Notes: generated by a model not told the origin, from the sequence alone. Counted from the stretch's first letter, positions 17,921 to 27,468 are shown. The stretch: DNA of 64,000 nucleotides from JBAXTE01 sp037130365 (GCA_037130365.1 JBAXTE010000017.1:19105-83104), one strand, 5' to 3'. Made by a program: numbers and translations.

Positions 17921-19780
17921 ATGGAAAACCCATTATTTTTCGTCGAAACGCAGAAATGTACTCTTTGTTTTGCATGTATCCGTACTTGTCCCGTTAAAGC
18001 AATTGATGTAAAAGATTTAACCGAATGGGCTGATATTTCTCCCGAAAGATGCATCGGATGTGGAGTTTGTTATAAAAATTGTCCGGTAGATGCAATCCAA
18101 TATAGACAAAACATTGATGATGTTAATCAATTGTTGGCAAATAACCCCAATGTTGTTGCGATTTGCGACCCTGCAATTTCTTCAGAATTTATAGATATTA
18201 CCGATTACAAAAAGTTTGTTTCGATGATTAGAGCGCTTGGTTTTAGCCGTGTTCACGAAGCTGCTTTTGCTGTAGATATTGCTGCAGTACGATATGAAAA
18301 ATTATTTACCGATTTTAAAGGAAAATACTACCTTACCGCTAACTGCCCATCTGTGGTTGAACTAATCGAAAAGTATTATCCTCAACTTATAGATAATCTT
18401 TCCCCAATTCCATCTCCAATGATTATCGCAACCGCAATAATCAGAGCTTTGTATGGCAAAGAAACTAAAGTCGTATACATTGGACCTTGTATTGCAAATA
18501 AAAATGAAATTAATAAATACAGTGGAGAACTTCGTCCAGATACAGCAATTACGTTTGATGAACTCCGTAAAATGTTTGACTATCACCAAATTACTGTAGG
18601 AAAAGTTGAGTTCTCTGATTTCGATTATCCCATCGGTGAAAAAGGGGCTCTTTTTCCAATAAGTGAAGGACTGCTTGAATCGTGTTCTCCCGATAAATCA
18701 TTGTTAACTCGACCTATTCAAACGGCAGATGGCGATGCTGACGTTCTTGAAGTTGTAAAAACATTTTTTGAAAGCATTGAAATGTTGCACAAGCATTTAA
18801 ATTTGTTTATGTGTGAAGGCTGCGTTATGGGGCCAGGAACAACAACTTCAGACAATAAACACACCCGTTGTGCGCACACTATTGATTATGCAAAAAAAAG
18901 AATTTCCAGCTTAAATTACACAAAGTGGGAACAAGAAGTGCAAAATTATCTCGCAATTGAAACTCCAGCAGTTTATATTGCGAACGACCAACGAAGAGAG
19001 CCACCGGCTGAAGAAAAAGTTGCTCAAATTTTAGAATCCCTCGAAGCTACAAGTTCTCATTTAGAACACGGTTGTGGTGCTTGCGGATTCAAAAATTGCA
19101 AAGAATTGGCTATTGGCATTGCCCAAGGAACAGGTCATCCAGATATGTGCCTTCGCCGTTCAATTAATAGCCAGAAAGCATTATCACGATTTATGAAACA
19201 AAATGATGAACGAATCAGGTTGTTGAAAATCGAAATAGCCCAATATAAAGATGTTGCAGAAAAAAATAATGAACTCTTTTTACACTCATCAAATGCATTA
19301 ACTATTCTTATTGATAAACTTTCTGCAGGAGTTGTTTTAGTGGATAATCGACTGAAAATTGTAGAAACTAATCAAAAATTTATTGATATTGTTGGCGAAG
19401 ATGCTCAAATGATTAATGAGGTGATTCCTGGCTTAAAAGGCGCCGATTTAAAAACATTAATGCCTCCATCTATTAGCAGTATGTTTGAATATGCAATTCA
19501 AAACAATGAACTTATTGTAGATAAAGATATTAGTCTTGGAGATCAGAAGTTTATTTTGAATGTGTTTACAATTGCAACAGATAAAATGGCGGGTGCAATT
19601 ATCAGAAATTTTCACGCTAAAGAAGTTCGTTATGATGAATTCGAAAAGCGAATTAACGACGTTATCGATGAGAACTTAATGATGGTTCAGAAAATAGGCT
19701 TTTTGCTAGGAGAGGGCGCGTCTACAACAGAACGAATGCTTAATTCTGTAATTGAGTCTTTTAATAAAGAACAAAAATAA
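17921..19780 (+). CDS. Sensory-type [FeFe]-hydrogenase-like protein with PAS domain (HydS-like)
   Basis: The 619-residue protein has two [4Fe-4S] motifs (Cys13/16/19/23 and Cys44/47/50/54), an iron-hydrogenase large-subunit domain to about residue 340, an extra CGACGFKNC iron-sulfur motif near residue 385, a PAS domain near 450-545 and a helical tail. The H-cluster motifs are altered: L1 is TANCPS (ligand Cys142 kept; the Cys that relays protons in catalytic enzymes is Asn141), L2 is GPCIANKNE (Cys190), and L3 is MCEGCVMGPG (Cys298, Cys301). This matches the putatively sensory group C/D enzymes, which detect rather than rapidly turn over H2. Redox state is probably passed to the phosphatase encoded 5 bases downstream. 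Maturases HydE/F/G are not in this window. Confidence 0.85.
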   Translation: MENPLFFVETQKCTLCFACIRTCPVKAIDVKDLTEWADISPERCIGCGVCYKNCPVDAIQYRQNIDDVNQLLANNPNVVAICDPAISSEFIDITDYKKFVSMIRALGFSRVHEAAFAVDIAAVRYEKLFTDFKGKYYLTANCPSVVELIEKYYPQLIDNLSPIPSPMIIATAIIRALYGKETKVVYIGPCIANKNEINKYSGELRPDTAITFDELRKMFDYHQITVGKVEFSDFDYPIGEKGALFPISEGLLESCSPDKSLLTRPIQTADGDADVLEVVKTFFESIEMLHKHLNLFMCEGCVMGPGTTTSDNKHTRCAHTIDYAKKRISSLNYTKWEQEVQNYLAIETPAVYIANDQRREPPAEEKVAQILESLEATSSHLEHGCGACGFKNCKELAIGIAQGTGHPDMCLRRSINSQKALSRFMKQNDERIRLLKIEIAQYKDVAEKNNELFLHSSNALTILIDKLSAGVVLVDNRLKIVETNQKFIDIVGEDAQMINEVIPGLKGADLKTLMPPSISSMFEYAIQNNELIVDKDISLGDQKFILNVFTIATDKMAGAIIRNFHAKEVRYDEFEKRINDVIDENLMMVQKIGFLLGEGASTTERMLNSVIESFNKEQK

Positions 19781-19785
19781 GGGTT

Positions 19786-20970
19786 ATGGAAAACGACGTT
19801 TATATCGAGGTGAGTTATTCGCAACGCTATTATCATGATCAACGGATTTGTGGTGATGTTTTTCTATCCGAACGATTAAAAGACGAAAACCGTGTAATTG
19901 CAGTCCTTTCTGATGGAATGGGACACGGCGTTAAAGCGAATGTCTTGGGAACGCTTACCGCAAAAATGGCTATGAATTTTACTAAAGAACACCGAAACCC
20001 TGCACGGATAGCCGAAATTATTATCAAAACTCTTCCAATTTGTAGCGAACGCAGAATTGCGTATTCCACTTTTGCGGTTATTGATATTGAACCCGATGGA
20101 AAAGTAAATATTATTGAATATGAAAATCCTCAATGTGTTATTACTCGTGGAGGAAAATTATTTGAACCCGAATGGCAATGTCTGATTCTTAATACTCCTG
20201 ATAAATCAAAAAGAGAACTGCTTTACTGCTCTTTCTACGCCCAAAAGGAAGATAGAATTGTTCTGTTTTCCGACGGAATTGAGCAGTCGGGGATGGGAAC
20301 TGAAAAAAACCCATTTGGTTGGCCTCGCGAAAAAATTACCGAATACATCTTGAGTCTGATTAATCAAACCCCAGATATTTCTGGACAAAATATTGCGAAC
20401 AAAATGGTTAACAGAGCCAATATGCACGATAATTATGCTCCGCTCGACGACACCACTTGTGCTGCGATATATTTTAGAGAACCTCGAAAAATGTTACTTT
20501 GTACTGGACCTCCTTACGAAATGGATCGAGATGTAGAATATGGAAATATTGTTAAAAATTTTAATGGGATAAAAGTGCTTTGTGGTGGAACTACAGCCGA
20601 TATTATGGCCAAAGTTCTCAATCGTAAAGTGGTTGATTTGTTTGAATTCGAAGATCCTGATTTGCCACCAATCTCCAAAATGGATGGAATAAATCTGATT
20701 ACAGAGGGAATATTAACCTTGAGTAAAGTGAATAGAATTCTAGATGAATATAGCAAAAAGACCTTTTTAGGAAAAGGTCCTGCTGATATGATTGTTAAAC
20801 ATTTTTTAGAAAGCGATGAAATTAGATTTGTAATTGGCACTCGTATCAATACGGCACATCAAGATCCAAATCTGCCTATGGAATTAGAAATCCGCAGAAC
20901 GGTGATTAAGCGAATTGCACGATTGTTAGAGAATAAATTCTTAAAGTACGTTACACTCGAATACATCTAG
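19786..20970 (+). CDS. SpoIIE-type PP2C serine phosphatase with extra C-terminal domain
   Basis: The 394-residue protein starts with a SpoIIE-like PP2C domain (residues about 1-215): metal-binding Asp in SDGMGHG near residue 38, LFSDGIEQSGMG near residue 163 and DDTTCAAIYF near residue 223. The remaining 170 residues form a separate domain I do not recognise, with CGGTTADI near residue 267 and a long Lys/Arg-rich C-terminal helix. PP2C enzymes of this type dephosphorylate Ser/Thr in partner-switching pathways. It is the last gene of the sensory hydrogenase operon; no anti-sigma kinase or STAS protein is nearby, so the substrate is unknown. Confidence 0.85.
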   Translation: MENDVYIEVSYSQRYYHDQRICGDVFLSERLKDENRVIAVLSDGMGHGVKANVLGTLTAKMAMNFTKEHRNPARIAEIIIKTLPICSERRIAYSTFAVIDIEPDGKVNIIEYENPQCVITRGGKLFEPEWQCLILNTPDKSKRELLYCSFYAQKEDRIVLFSDGIEQSGMGTEKNPFGWPREKITEYILSLINQTPDISGQNIANKMVNRANMHDNYAPLDDTTCAAIYFREPRKMLLCTGPPYEMDRDVEYGNIVKNFNGIKVLCGGTTADIMAKVLNRKVVDLFEFEDPDLPPISKMDGINLITEGILTLSKVNRILDEYSKKTFLGKGPADMIVKHFLESDEIRFVIGTRINTAHQDPNLPMELEIRRTVIKRIARLLENKFLKYVTLEYI

Positions 20971-21009
20971 CTCCAGATTCGAAATACATCTTTTTGTAAA
21001 TTACTAGTC

Positions 21010-21056
21010 TAATTCCATCTTAAAGATTAACCCTTGCTTAAAACAAGATGGAATTA
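21010..21056. terminator. Bidirectional hairpin between convergent genes
   Basis: TAATTCCATCTT (21010-21021) pairs with AAGATGGAATTA (21045-21056). It lies 40 bases past the phosphatase stop and its right arm overlaps the stop codon of the convergent gene at 21054. Confidence 0.6.
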
Positions 21057-21524
21057 ATCATTTCCTTTCGAATATGTTAGCTGAATAAATGTGTCGTCCG
21101 CAAAACTTATCCACATTAGTTTAATATCATCTACATCAAATTTCTTGGAAAAACAAAGTACTTGTTCGTGAAAACCTTTGCCGCCACCTTCAATAGAATA
21201 GTTTACTAAAAAATCTCCTGATTCTGCTTTTGTTGTGTAATTGTAGAAAAGCGAGTTGTCTTTTAGTAAAAGATACACCTTATAATCTTTCCATTTATAT
21301 TCGCCATCAGCCTTATTCAGAATTCTCATTGTTAACTTTGAGTTTTCAGAAGCAGCGCTATAAACAAAGGTTTTCGGATAAATTCCAACAATAAAATTTG
21401 TTGTTTTACTTGTGTTAGAAATGGTTTCAATGTAAACGGGGTCACTCGCCGTCATTTGAGCTTTTAAAGTGTATGTGAACATCATACAAAAAGCCATAAC
21501 TAAAAATTGATTTGTTTTTTTCAT
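21054..21524 (-). CDS. Exported protein of unknown function
   Basis: The 156-residue protein has a leader MKKTNQFLVMAFCMMFTYTLKAQ. The mature part looks beta-rich, with a single Cys (VLCFSKKF) and no catalytic motif I recognise. It is a single gene, divergent from the CPBP gene and convergent with the phosphatase. Its stop codon lies within the terminator hairpin. Confidence 0.7.
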   Translation of the reverse strand: MKKTNQFLVMAFCMMFTYTLKAQMTASDPVYIETISNTSKTTNFIVGIYPKTFVYSAASENSKLTMRILNKADGEYKWKDYKVYLLLKDNSLFYNYTTKAESGDFLVNYSIEGGGKGFHEQVLCFSKKFDVDDIKLMWISFADDTFIQLTYSKGND

Positions 21525-21671
21525 ATTTATTTACTTTTTATTTGTTATAATATAACACCAGTAAAACATAAAATGTTTAATAGTACATGAAATATTTTTT
21601 ATTTATTTCAATATATTATAAATTAACACTTTACTCGTATATAAAATACGAAAATTGTAATTTTTTGTTTA

Positions 21672-21679
21672 TAGATTTG
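21672..21679 (+). promoter_or_regulatory. Promoter -7 box that sets the CPBP gene start
   Basis: TAGATTTG matches TAnnTTTG. It lies 55 bases before the ATG at 21734 but inside the longer reading frame that opens at 21587, so the downstream ATG is favoured. A TTG occurs at 21655-21657, with shorter spacing than usual. Confidence 0.45.
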
Positions 21680-21733
21680 CACTTAGATTATGGAGGTACT
21701 AAAAAAACAGATCAAAATAGCAAGTATTGCATT

Positions 21734-22681
21734 ATGAATAAAGTTATTTCACAGCTAAAAGAGTTTATTCAATCAGATTTTGAATGGAAGACCTATTTAT
21801 GGACATTTGTTTTCATTACCACTGCAATTACCATTAATTATACGTTCGGTTTTGAAAATAAAATCATATACAATCATCCTGATATGAAGGTGATTATGAT
21901 ACGGTTTTTAGGGTTTTATATGCTTGCATATTTTGCCATCGCTATTCCTAAAATGTTTATTCAGAATAAGCAATATTTGTTTGCAAATCCTATTTTTTGG
22001 GTGAAAATCAGTTTGTTTTTACTGTTAATAAGCATCACATCTGGGTTTAGATTTGAATATTATTGGTTTTCTGCAATTTCAGATTCACAAACAAGATTGT
22101 TTGTTTTGAAATTAAGCTCTCAACTCAAATGCTTGTTTTTATACACCTTTCCGCTGATTATAATGTGTAGAATTTTCGACAAAAACCAAGAAGGAATTTA
22201 CGGGTTGAGTTGGCGTTTTGGAAATGGGTCGGTGTATTTAAAAATGCTGCTAATTATGATACCGATAATTGTAATTGCCTCATTTACTCCAGATTTTATA
22301 CAAGCATATCCTCGGTATAAAGTTTGGCAATTTGAGACGATGGATATTATGCCAGTATGGGCAAGCACTTCAATCTTTGAGTTTCTGTACGTTGTTGATT
22401 TTACGATGACAGAATGGATGTTTCGTGGTGCGTTGGTGCTGGGAATGGTCGCTATAATGGGAAAAGATGCAGTTTTGCCTATGGTTTCTGTATATGTATT
22501 TCTACATTTTGGTAAACCATTGGGAGAAACAATCGGAGCTTTTTTCGGGGGTTATATTTTAGGTGTATTAGCATATACTACTCGCCATATTTGGGGTGGC
22601 GTGCTTATTCATGCAGGAATTGCTCTAATTATGGAATTTATGGGATTCTTTCAATACTATGTGATGGGAATACATCGATAA
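21734..22681 (+). CDS. CPBP family intramembrane glutamic endopeptidase
   Basis: The 315-residue protein has about eight membrane helices. The CPBP (CAAX-like) motifs are TEWMFRGALV near residue 235 (one Glu kept from the usual EExxxR), FLHFGKPLGE near residue 260 and HAGIALIMEF near residue 295. The first Glu of the EE pair is Thr here, so proteolytic activity is uncertain. The frame stays open to an ATG at 21587, but that segment contains a promoter box and codes for no membrane helix expected of the family; ATG 21734 is preferred. Confidence 0.8.
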   Translation: MNKVISQLKEFIQSDFEWKTYLWTFVFITTAITINYTFGFENKIIYNHPDMKVIMIRFLGFYMLAYFAIAIPKMFIQNKQYLFANPIFWVKISLFLLLISITSGFRFEYYWFSAISDSQTRLFVLKLSSQLKCLFLYTFPLIIMCRIFDKNQEGIYGLSWRFGNGSVYLKMLLIMIPIIVIASFTPDFIQAYPRYKVWQFETMDIMPVWASTSIFEFLYVVDFTMTEWMFRGALVLGMVAIMGKDAVLPMVSVYVFLHFGKPLGETIGAFFGGYILGVLAYTTRHIWGGVLIHAGIALIMEFMGFFQYYVMGIHR

Positions 22682-22730
22682 AAAAACTGTTGACTGCAGA
22701 AAAATAGCTATACAGGCAACATCTTTAAAA

Positions 22731-22943
22731 TTATATGACTGTCTGTTTTCTATACTATTGATGCTACTTTATGGCGCTGAAGGTGCCAAATATTAATAAC
22801 CCCGTGCTGGTCACTGAGCTTGTCGAAGTGAAGCACGGGGTTATTAATGTATGAAAATAAAGAATTTGGCGGAAAAATTGTTGCGAAGCAAAACTATTTT
22901 TATGCCAAATTCAATGTTAGGGCTAAAAACGGATAGTTATATA
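22731..22943. repeat. Element with terminal inverted repeats, copy 1
   Basis: About 213 bases bounded by imperfect inverted repeats (TTATATGACTGTCTGTTTT on the left, its near-complement on the right). The inside holds a 57-base stretch identical to copy 2, a GGCGCTGAAGGTGCC hairpin and a CCCCGTGC/GCACGGGG stem whose loop contains the palindrome CACTGAGCTTGTCGAAGTG, like a REP-type palindrome seen in many Bacteroidota. It ends 6 bases past the stop of the C1B peptidase gene and lies between convergent genes. Confidence 0.75.
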
Positions 22944-22949
22944 AAATTA

Positions 22950-24158
22950 TTAAAGACCTAATTTCTTTTTTAAAACTTCTGGAATTGCTTTTTTGTTAAT
23001 CATTATGTCGGTAGTTTTTGCTTTAACAAATGCTTCCGAAGCATAAAAATAACCTTTATAATCGTTAGATTCTGCCCATGAGTTTTTAACAATATAAAAC
23101 TTATTACCGTTTTGATCTTTTGCAATTCCGGTAATATGCATCCCATGATCATCCGTAGTTTTGTAATTGTCAAATTCTTTTTGACGGTCTTCTTGGGTAA
23201 TCACTTTTTCTTTACCAGGTTTGTCAAAAGTGTATAATTCTTTATCTTTTTCTTTCTGTGATAATTTATCCCAACGTGCCATTTCAAGGTTGTTTAATGC
23301 AGAAATGTCTTTTGCAGGAACAATTGCTACTCCATTTTTAAAAGAAAAACCTTTTTCGCTCACATCACTGCCCCAAGCAATGGAATAACCATTTTGAATC
23401 GAGTTATCAATAATTGCAATTAAATCTTCCATAGGTACATTGTATGATTGTTCCCACATCCAATTGTCTTCAATTTCGAGTGCAAATGGTTTGTAAAATG
23501 GATGATGCATAAATGAAGTAACACACACATAATCGTCGGAATTTAATCCTATTTCTTTGGCATACGATTGAGGAGTGTAATCTTTTCCTTTATAGGTGAA
23601 TTTTTCTGGAACTGGTCCAAAATAGGCATCTAAAATTGCTTTGTATGCAGTGTACCAAGCAGTTGAAATTGTTTTGTTTTCATCCTTAATAATTGCATCT
23701 AAAAATGCTTTTAATGCTGCATCTACCTCTCCATGTACATGATTTTTTTCGCCATAATTTAATCCACGATAAATTTCTTCTGGTACAATCCCGTATGAGC
23801 GAATCATATTCGTTACATCATGAAAAGCACCACCTTGTCCGAAGTTGATTTTTCCATGCATACGGAAATATTTCATTCCTTTTTCTTCGTAAGCACGACG
23901 AACAATATACATTTCTGATAAATCAGTTTCACCTTTGTCCATTCTCAAAACTTCAGATTCTAAAAAAGATAAACCAGAATAGCTCCAACAGGTGCCGGCT
24001 CTATATTGATCTTTAACCGATGTTGCTTTAACCTCTTTTACTACGGTAAACTTATAACCTTCTGGTTTTGTTTCGGTTGAGGTTTGTGCGTTAAGAGTTG
24101 ACACAGAGATTAATACTCCAATTGCCAACGATAGAATTTGTGTAAATTTTCTTTTCAT
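22950..24158 (-). CDS. Exported C1B family cysteine aminopeptidase (bleomycin hydrolase/PepC-like)
   Basis: The 402-residue protein has a leader MKRKFTQILSLAIGVLISVS ending NAQ. The papain-like triad is visible: Cys in RAGTCWSYSG near residue 57, His in DDHGMHITGI near residue 341 and Asn in VKNSWAES near residue 363. The spacing and the LSEMYIVRRAYEEKG segment match the bleomycin hydrolase/aminopeptidase C family. Family members in other bacteria are often cytoplasmic; here a leader points to the periplasm. The gene is monocistronic and its 3' end touches the repeat element. Confidence 0.88.
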   Translation of the reverse strand: MKRKFTQILSLAIGVLISVSTLNAQTSTETKPEGYKFTVVKEVKATSVKDQYRAGTCWSYSGLSFLESEVLRMDKGETDLSEMYIVRRAYEEKGMKYFRMHGKINFGQGGAFHDVTNMIRSYGIVPEEIYRGLNYGEKNHVHGEVDAALKAFLDAIIKDENKTISTAWYTAYKAILDAYFGPVPEKFTYKGKDYTPQSYAKEIGLNSDDYVCVTSFMHHPFYKPFALEIEDNWMWEQSYNVPMEDLIAIIDNSIQNGYSIAWGSDVSEKGFSFKNGVAIVPAKDISALNNLEMARWDKLSQKEKDKELYTFDKPGKEKVITQEDRQKEFDNYKTTDDHGMHITGIAKDQNGNKFYIVKNSWAESNDYKGYFYASEAFVKAKTTDIMINKKAIPEVLKKKLGL

Positions 24159-24187
24159 TGTTTGTTATGTATTTGATTTCGTTTCTA

Positions 24188-24195
24188 CAAAAATA
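24188..24195 (-). promoter_or_regulatory. Promoter -7 box for the C1B peptidase
   Basis: On the minus strand TATTTTTG (24195-24188) matches TAnnTTTG, 29 bases before the start codon at 24158. Confidence 0.45.
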
Positions 24196-24422
24196 GATAA
24201 AAATAATATGCAATTTAGTAAGTAAAAGTAAACAGACTTTTTTCTGCAAAATATTAAACCAACTTTTATCTATTTATTTGCTATTCAATTAGAATAACAA
24301 AGTTAATTTCAAAATGTTTTTTTTCGGAATTTAATCGATATAATCTCTTATTCGTAAGATGAAAGTATCAATTTACCCTGTTTTTGAATATTAATAAGTA
24401 TAAAGTCAGAATAAAACTTCAA

Positions 24423-25193
24423 CTAATCATTTTTTCGTTTAGGATAGCTTTTGTAGCGGATATTCATTTCAACTACAACATCGTAAGGAGTTCCATTTAT
24501 CATCAAGTTTTCAGATAGCTGGCAGAAATCAAGAAATTGCTCTAATTCAGATTCGTCGGTTAAATGATACGCTTTTATCAATACTTCCTTAGGGATTTTA
24601 TCATAAACCACTTCCCTTAGATTATCTTGATAAATTAAATTTGCTAACTTCCGTTTGTTTTTTGCCTCCTTGCTAAAAACGCTATAGAGTAATGAGATTG
24701 GACCAGGCAATACAATTCCTCCCTTAGGATTATATTGTTTATCAGAAATTCTATCAAAGAGTTTGTTTTTAGGTTTTTCATGAAGTTTTAACGATACGAA
24801 TTCTTTTTTAAAAAGAGCATAAGTAGGAGGAAAGCCCCTTATAATTGCTTCTTTGAGCATAATAGTATCGGCAAGCAAAGTAACTTTAACATTAAAAACT
24901 TTATACGCAAGTTGAGAAGGAACTGTAACTCTATAGGGCTTGTAGCCCATTGAAGAAACCAACATACTATCGCCAGTTGCTGCAATAATTCTAAATATGC
25001 CTAAATCATTCGTAATAGTTCCTAGTTTTTTTGAAATGTTTAAAACATGAGCATTGACAATTGAAGAACCGCTACTATTCACAACACGCCCCTCTATAAT
25101 TATGTAGTTTTGAGCATTGGCGGAAATTTGAATAATGGTGACAATAGTTAATAAAGTGATTAAATTGAAGTTTGATTTAATGTGTTTTATCAT
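24423..25193 (-). CDS. Exported protein with carboxypeptidase regulatory-like (CarboxypepD_reg) domain
   Basis: The 256-residue protein has a leader ending in ANAQ near residue 28, then a CarboxypepD_reg-like beta domain from about 31 to 115 (IEGRVVNSSGSSIVNAHV, GTITNDLGIFRI, SSMGYKPYRV). In Bacteroidota this domain often opens TonB-dependent receptors, but here no receptor domain follows; the C-terminal 140 residues are mostly helical with charged patches. Its role is unknown. The gene is monocistronic. Confidence 0.8.
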   Translation of the reverse strand: MIKHIKSNFNLITLLTIVTIIQISANAQNYIIIEGRVVNSSGSSIVNAHVLNISKKLGTITNDLGIFRIIAATGDSMLVSSMGYKPYRVTVPSQLAYKVFNVKVTLLADTIMLKEAIIRGFPPTYALFKKEFVSLKLHEKPKNKLFDRISDKQYNPKGGIVLPGPISLLYSVFSKEAKNKRKLANLIYQDNLREVVYDKIPKEVLIKAYHLTDESELEQFLDFCQLSENLMINGTPYDVVVEMNIRYKSYPKRKND

Positions 25194-25556
25194 GTTGTCG
25201 TGACTAATTAATTCTTCTGAAATTGGTCTAATAGATTAGTTAAAAATATGAATTTTAAAGAGCTGCTTGCAAAAAAGTGATTAAATCAAAGAAACGTGTA
25301 TTTTGAATAAAAGCGTTCTTTCAAAATCCCACAACAGAGAGTAATTGAGAAAAGAGATCTTTCTTAACATCAATAAAAAGTAATGGTTAGAAAACCTGAC
25401 TCTTCACATAAGTGCAAAATTATCTTTATTTTATTTACAATCACTAATTAACTTGAATAAAAGCCATTTATTGTGTTTGCCATACCCGTTAATAAAGATT
25501 TGTCAATTAATGAATTACTAGTTTATACATAAATTATTTAATCAGATTTCGTTTGG
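25194..25556. other. Intergenic stretch with nothing recognised
   Basis: These bases are AT-rich and hold no supported gene, repeat copy or strong hairpin that I can see. The upstream control region of the regulatory-domain gene must lie at its left end. Confidence 0.5.
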
Positions 25557-26255
25557 TTATTTTGAAGCTACAGCCATTGAAGCTATACTTATTTTCGTGT
25601 TTTGGTAGGTGAGCAATTTTTGAGCTGATGACTCGATAGTGGAACCTGTTGTAATTACGTCATCAACAATAAGTATATGTTTGTTAATAAAAACGTCAGG
25701 ATCAACGCATAAAAATATATCTTTTACATTATTCCATCGTTCATATCTGTTTTTTTTTGTTTGGGTTTCAGTAAAAGTATTTCTGATGAAATTTTTCGTG
25801 TCCATAGGGATGTTTAAAGCTTCTGATAATCCGGCTCCAAATCGTTCACTTTGATTATACCCTCTAATAATTAATTTTTTAGGATGAAGCGGAATTGGAA
25901 CTATTATATCTGGAATAGGACAACCAGATTGTAAAATTTCTTCACCATAAAGTTGGCCAATTTTTACACCAATTTCAGGGCTATTTTTATACTTAAATTG
26001 ATGTAATAACTTTTGAACATGCCCACCCTTTCGAAAATAATAATACGCTCCAGCGGATTCTACAGGAAATCTTCCCCAAAAAAGTTGATCTACAATATTC
26101 TCTTTCCCCAAACTTAAATGTGCCCTAGGCATTGAATATAAGCAGTTCGTACAAATAACATCTTCATGTTTAAGCAAAGAAGCGTTGCAAGCACTGCAAA
26201 TGCGAGGATAAAACAAATGAAAAAAATCATTTAAAAAAGTAATCCCTTTGAGCAT
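25557..26255 (-). CDS. comF: ComF family phosphoribosyltransferase-like protein
   Basis: The 232-residue protein has an N-terminal zinc-finger-like region (CSAC near residue 23, CTNC near residue 36), then VPIPLHPKKLIIRGYNQSE near residue 125 and the PRPP-binding motif ILIVDDVITTGST near residue 198. In naturally competent bacteria ComF acts in DNA uptake; in others its role is unclear. The ATG at 26255 is chosen because an upstream TTG at 26291 lies within a promoter box and would not be transcribed. Confidence 0.88.
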   Translation of the reverse strand: MLKGITFLNDFFHLFYPRICSACNASLLKHEDVICTNCLYSMPRAHLSLGKENIVDQLFWGRFPVESAGAYYYFRKGGHVQKLLHQFKYKNSPEIGVKIGQLYGEEILQSGCPIPDIIVPIPLHPKKLIIRGYNQSERFGAGLSEALNIPMDTKNFIRNTFTETQTKKNRYERWNNVKDIFLCVDPDVFINKHILIVDDVITTGSTIESSAQKLLTYQNTKISIASMAVASK

Positions 26256-26288
26256 AGCAGATTGAATAGAATTTAATTTTAGGCTCCA

Positions 26289-26296
26289 CAAATATA
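26289..26296 (-). promoter_or_regulatory. Promoter -7 box for comF, fixing its start
   Basis: On the minus strand TATATTTG (26296-26289) matches TAnnTTTG, 33 bases before the ATG. A TTG that could be read as a start codon is the last three bases of this box. Confidence 0.5.
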
Positions 26297-26343
26297 ATGA
26301 TATTTAGTTGTGTCGTAACATGTTTTTACGTTATTATTTAAAA

Positions 26344-26359
26344 TAATTTTGTAATTTTG
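26344..26359 (+). promoter_or_regulatory. Tandem promoter -7 boxes before the coiled-coil gene
   Basis: TAATTTTG occurs twice in a row (26344-26351 and 26352-26359), each matching TAnnTTTG, 36 bases before the ATG at 26395. Confidence 0.45.
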
Positions 26360-26394
26360 CCCATTATATCAAAGTTAATTTATTAATTATCAAC

Positions 26395-27306
26395 ATGGAA
26401 ACAGGCAAAGATATTCGAAAATTTAAAATTGCTACGATTCTATTATCATTTGTTGTAATAGGTCTAATAGTAGCATTGGTGCTTACTAGTGTTAAGGTGA
26501 GAACTATCGTTGTTGAAAAAGATAAAGTTGGCGAAGAATCAATAGAACTAAAAAGCGAACTCGATTCTCTGATGAGACAACACGAATTGATTAAAAAAGA
26601 GAACTTGGTTATAAGCGGAAAATTATCTGAAAAAGATAGTATTATCTTGGCTAATGCAAACGAAATAAATGTATTAATTGCAAAGAATACCGACTATAAA
26701 AAAATAAAAAAGAAATTAGACTTACTTCGCAATATGACCCAAGGTTACCTTAACCAAATTGATTCTTTAATTACGGTAAACCATGGTTTAACCACTGAAA
26801 ACACTAAATATAAAACTGATATCACTAAATATAAAGAGACCACTACTACGCTAGAAACGGAGAAAAAAGACCTTACTGAAAAAGTAAATTCAGCAGCTAA
26901 ATTAAAGGCTTACAGTGTAATAGCAAAAGCAGTTAGATTGAAATCTAAAGGGACAAAAGAGGAAGTTGTAGAAAAAGCAAGTAAAACGGAGCGCATAAAA
27001 GTAACATTTACGTTAAGCGAAAATGCTGTTGCAGCTGCTGGTAACAAAACAATTTATTGCAGAATTGCTCGTCCCGATGGTAAAATCCTGATTTTAGGAG
27101 AGGATGATGCTAACAGTTTTGTCTCTGGTGGAAATCGCTTGCAGTTTTCAGTTCAAAAGGTAATCAAATATGAAAACACATCACAATCGATAACTCTGAA
27201 TTGGGATATTAAAAACGCTAAAGAAGAAGCGATTAAGGGTAGATATTACGTAATTCTATATGTTGATGGATATCAAATTGGAGATAGTTCGTTTGATTTG
27301 AAATAA
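26395..27306 (+). CDS. Single-pass membrane protein with periplasmic coiled coil
   Basis: The 303-residue protein has a short cytoplasmic N-terminus, one membrane helix at residues 12-33, a coiled coil from about 45 to 175 rich in Glu/Lys/Leu, and a beta-rich C-terminal domain (VTFTLSENAVAAAG onward to FDLK). No enzymatic motif is present. Proteins of this shape are common in Bacteroidota and of unknown function. The gene is divergent from comF and followed by a strong terminator. Confidence 0.75.
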   Translation: METGKDIRKFKIATILLSFVVIGLIVALVLTSVKVRTIVVEKDKVGEESIELKSELDSLMRQHELIKKENLVISGKLSEKDSIILANANEINVLIAKNTDYKKIKKKLDLLRNMTQGYLNQIDSLITVNHGLTTENTKYKTDITKYKETTTTLETEKKDLTEKVNSAAKLKAYSVIAKAVRLKSKGTKEEVVEKASKTERIKVTFTLSENAVAAAGNKTIYCRIARPDGKILILGEDDANSFVSGGNRLQFSVQKVIKYENTSQSITLNWDIKNAKEEAIKGRYYVILYVDGYQIGDSSFDLK

Positions 27307-27353
27307 TTTGAATATTGACATTTAACACGTTTTGTTATCTGTATGATTTTTTT

Positions 27354-27390
27354 AAAAGAGTTGCCAATTTATTCGGGCAACTCTTTTTTT
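27354..27390 (+). terminator. Rho-independent terminator
   Basis: AAAAGAGTTGCC (27354-27365) pairs with GGCAACTCTTTT, followed by a T run, 47 bases past the coiled-coil gene stop. Confidence 0.8.
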
Positions 27391-27468
27391 GCTTTCAATA
27401 TTATGGACTCTTTAAATTCATAGAATTCCATAATATGGTTTAAAAAAAATGTATCTTTACCACAAAAA

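Noticed and set aside
17921..19780. Catalytic [FeFe]-hydrogenase
   Set aside because: The proton-relay Cys in L1 is absent, L2 and L3 are diverged, and a PAS domain and phosphatase gene follow.
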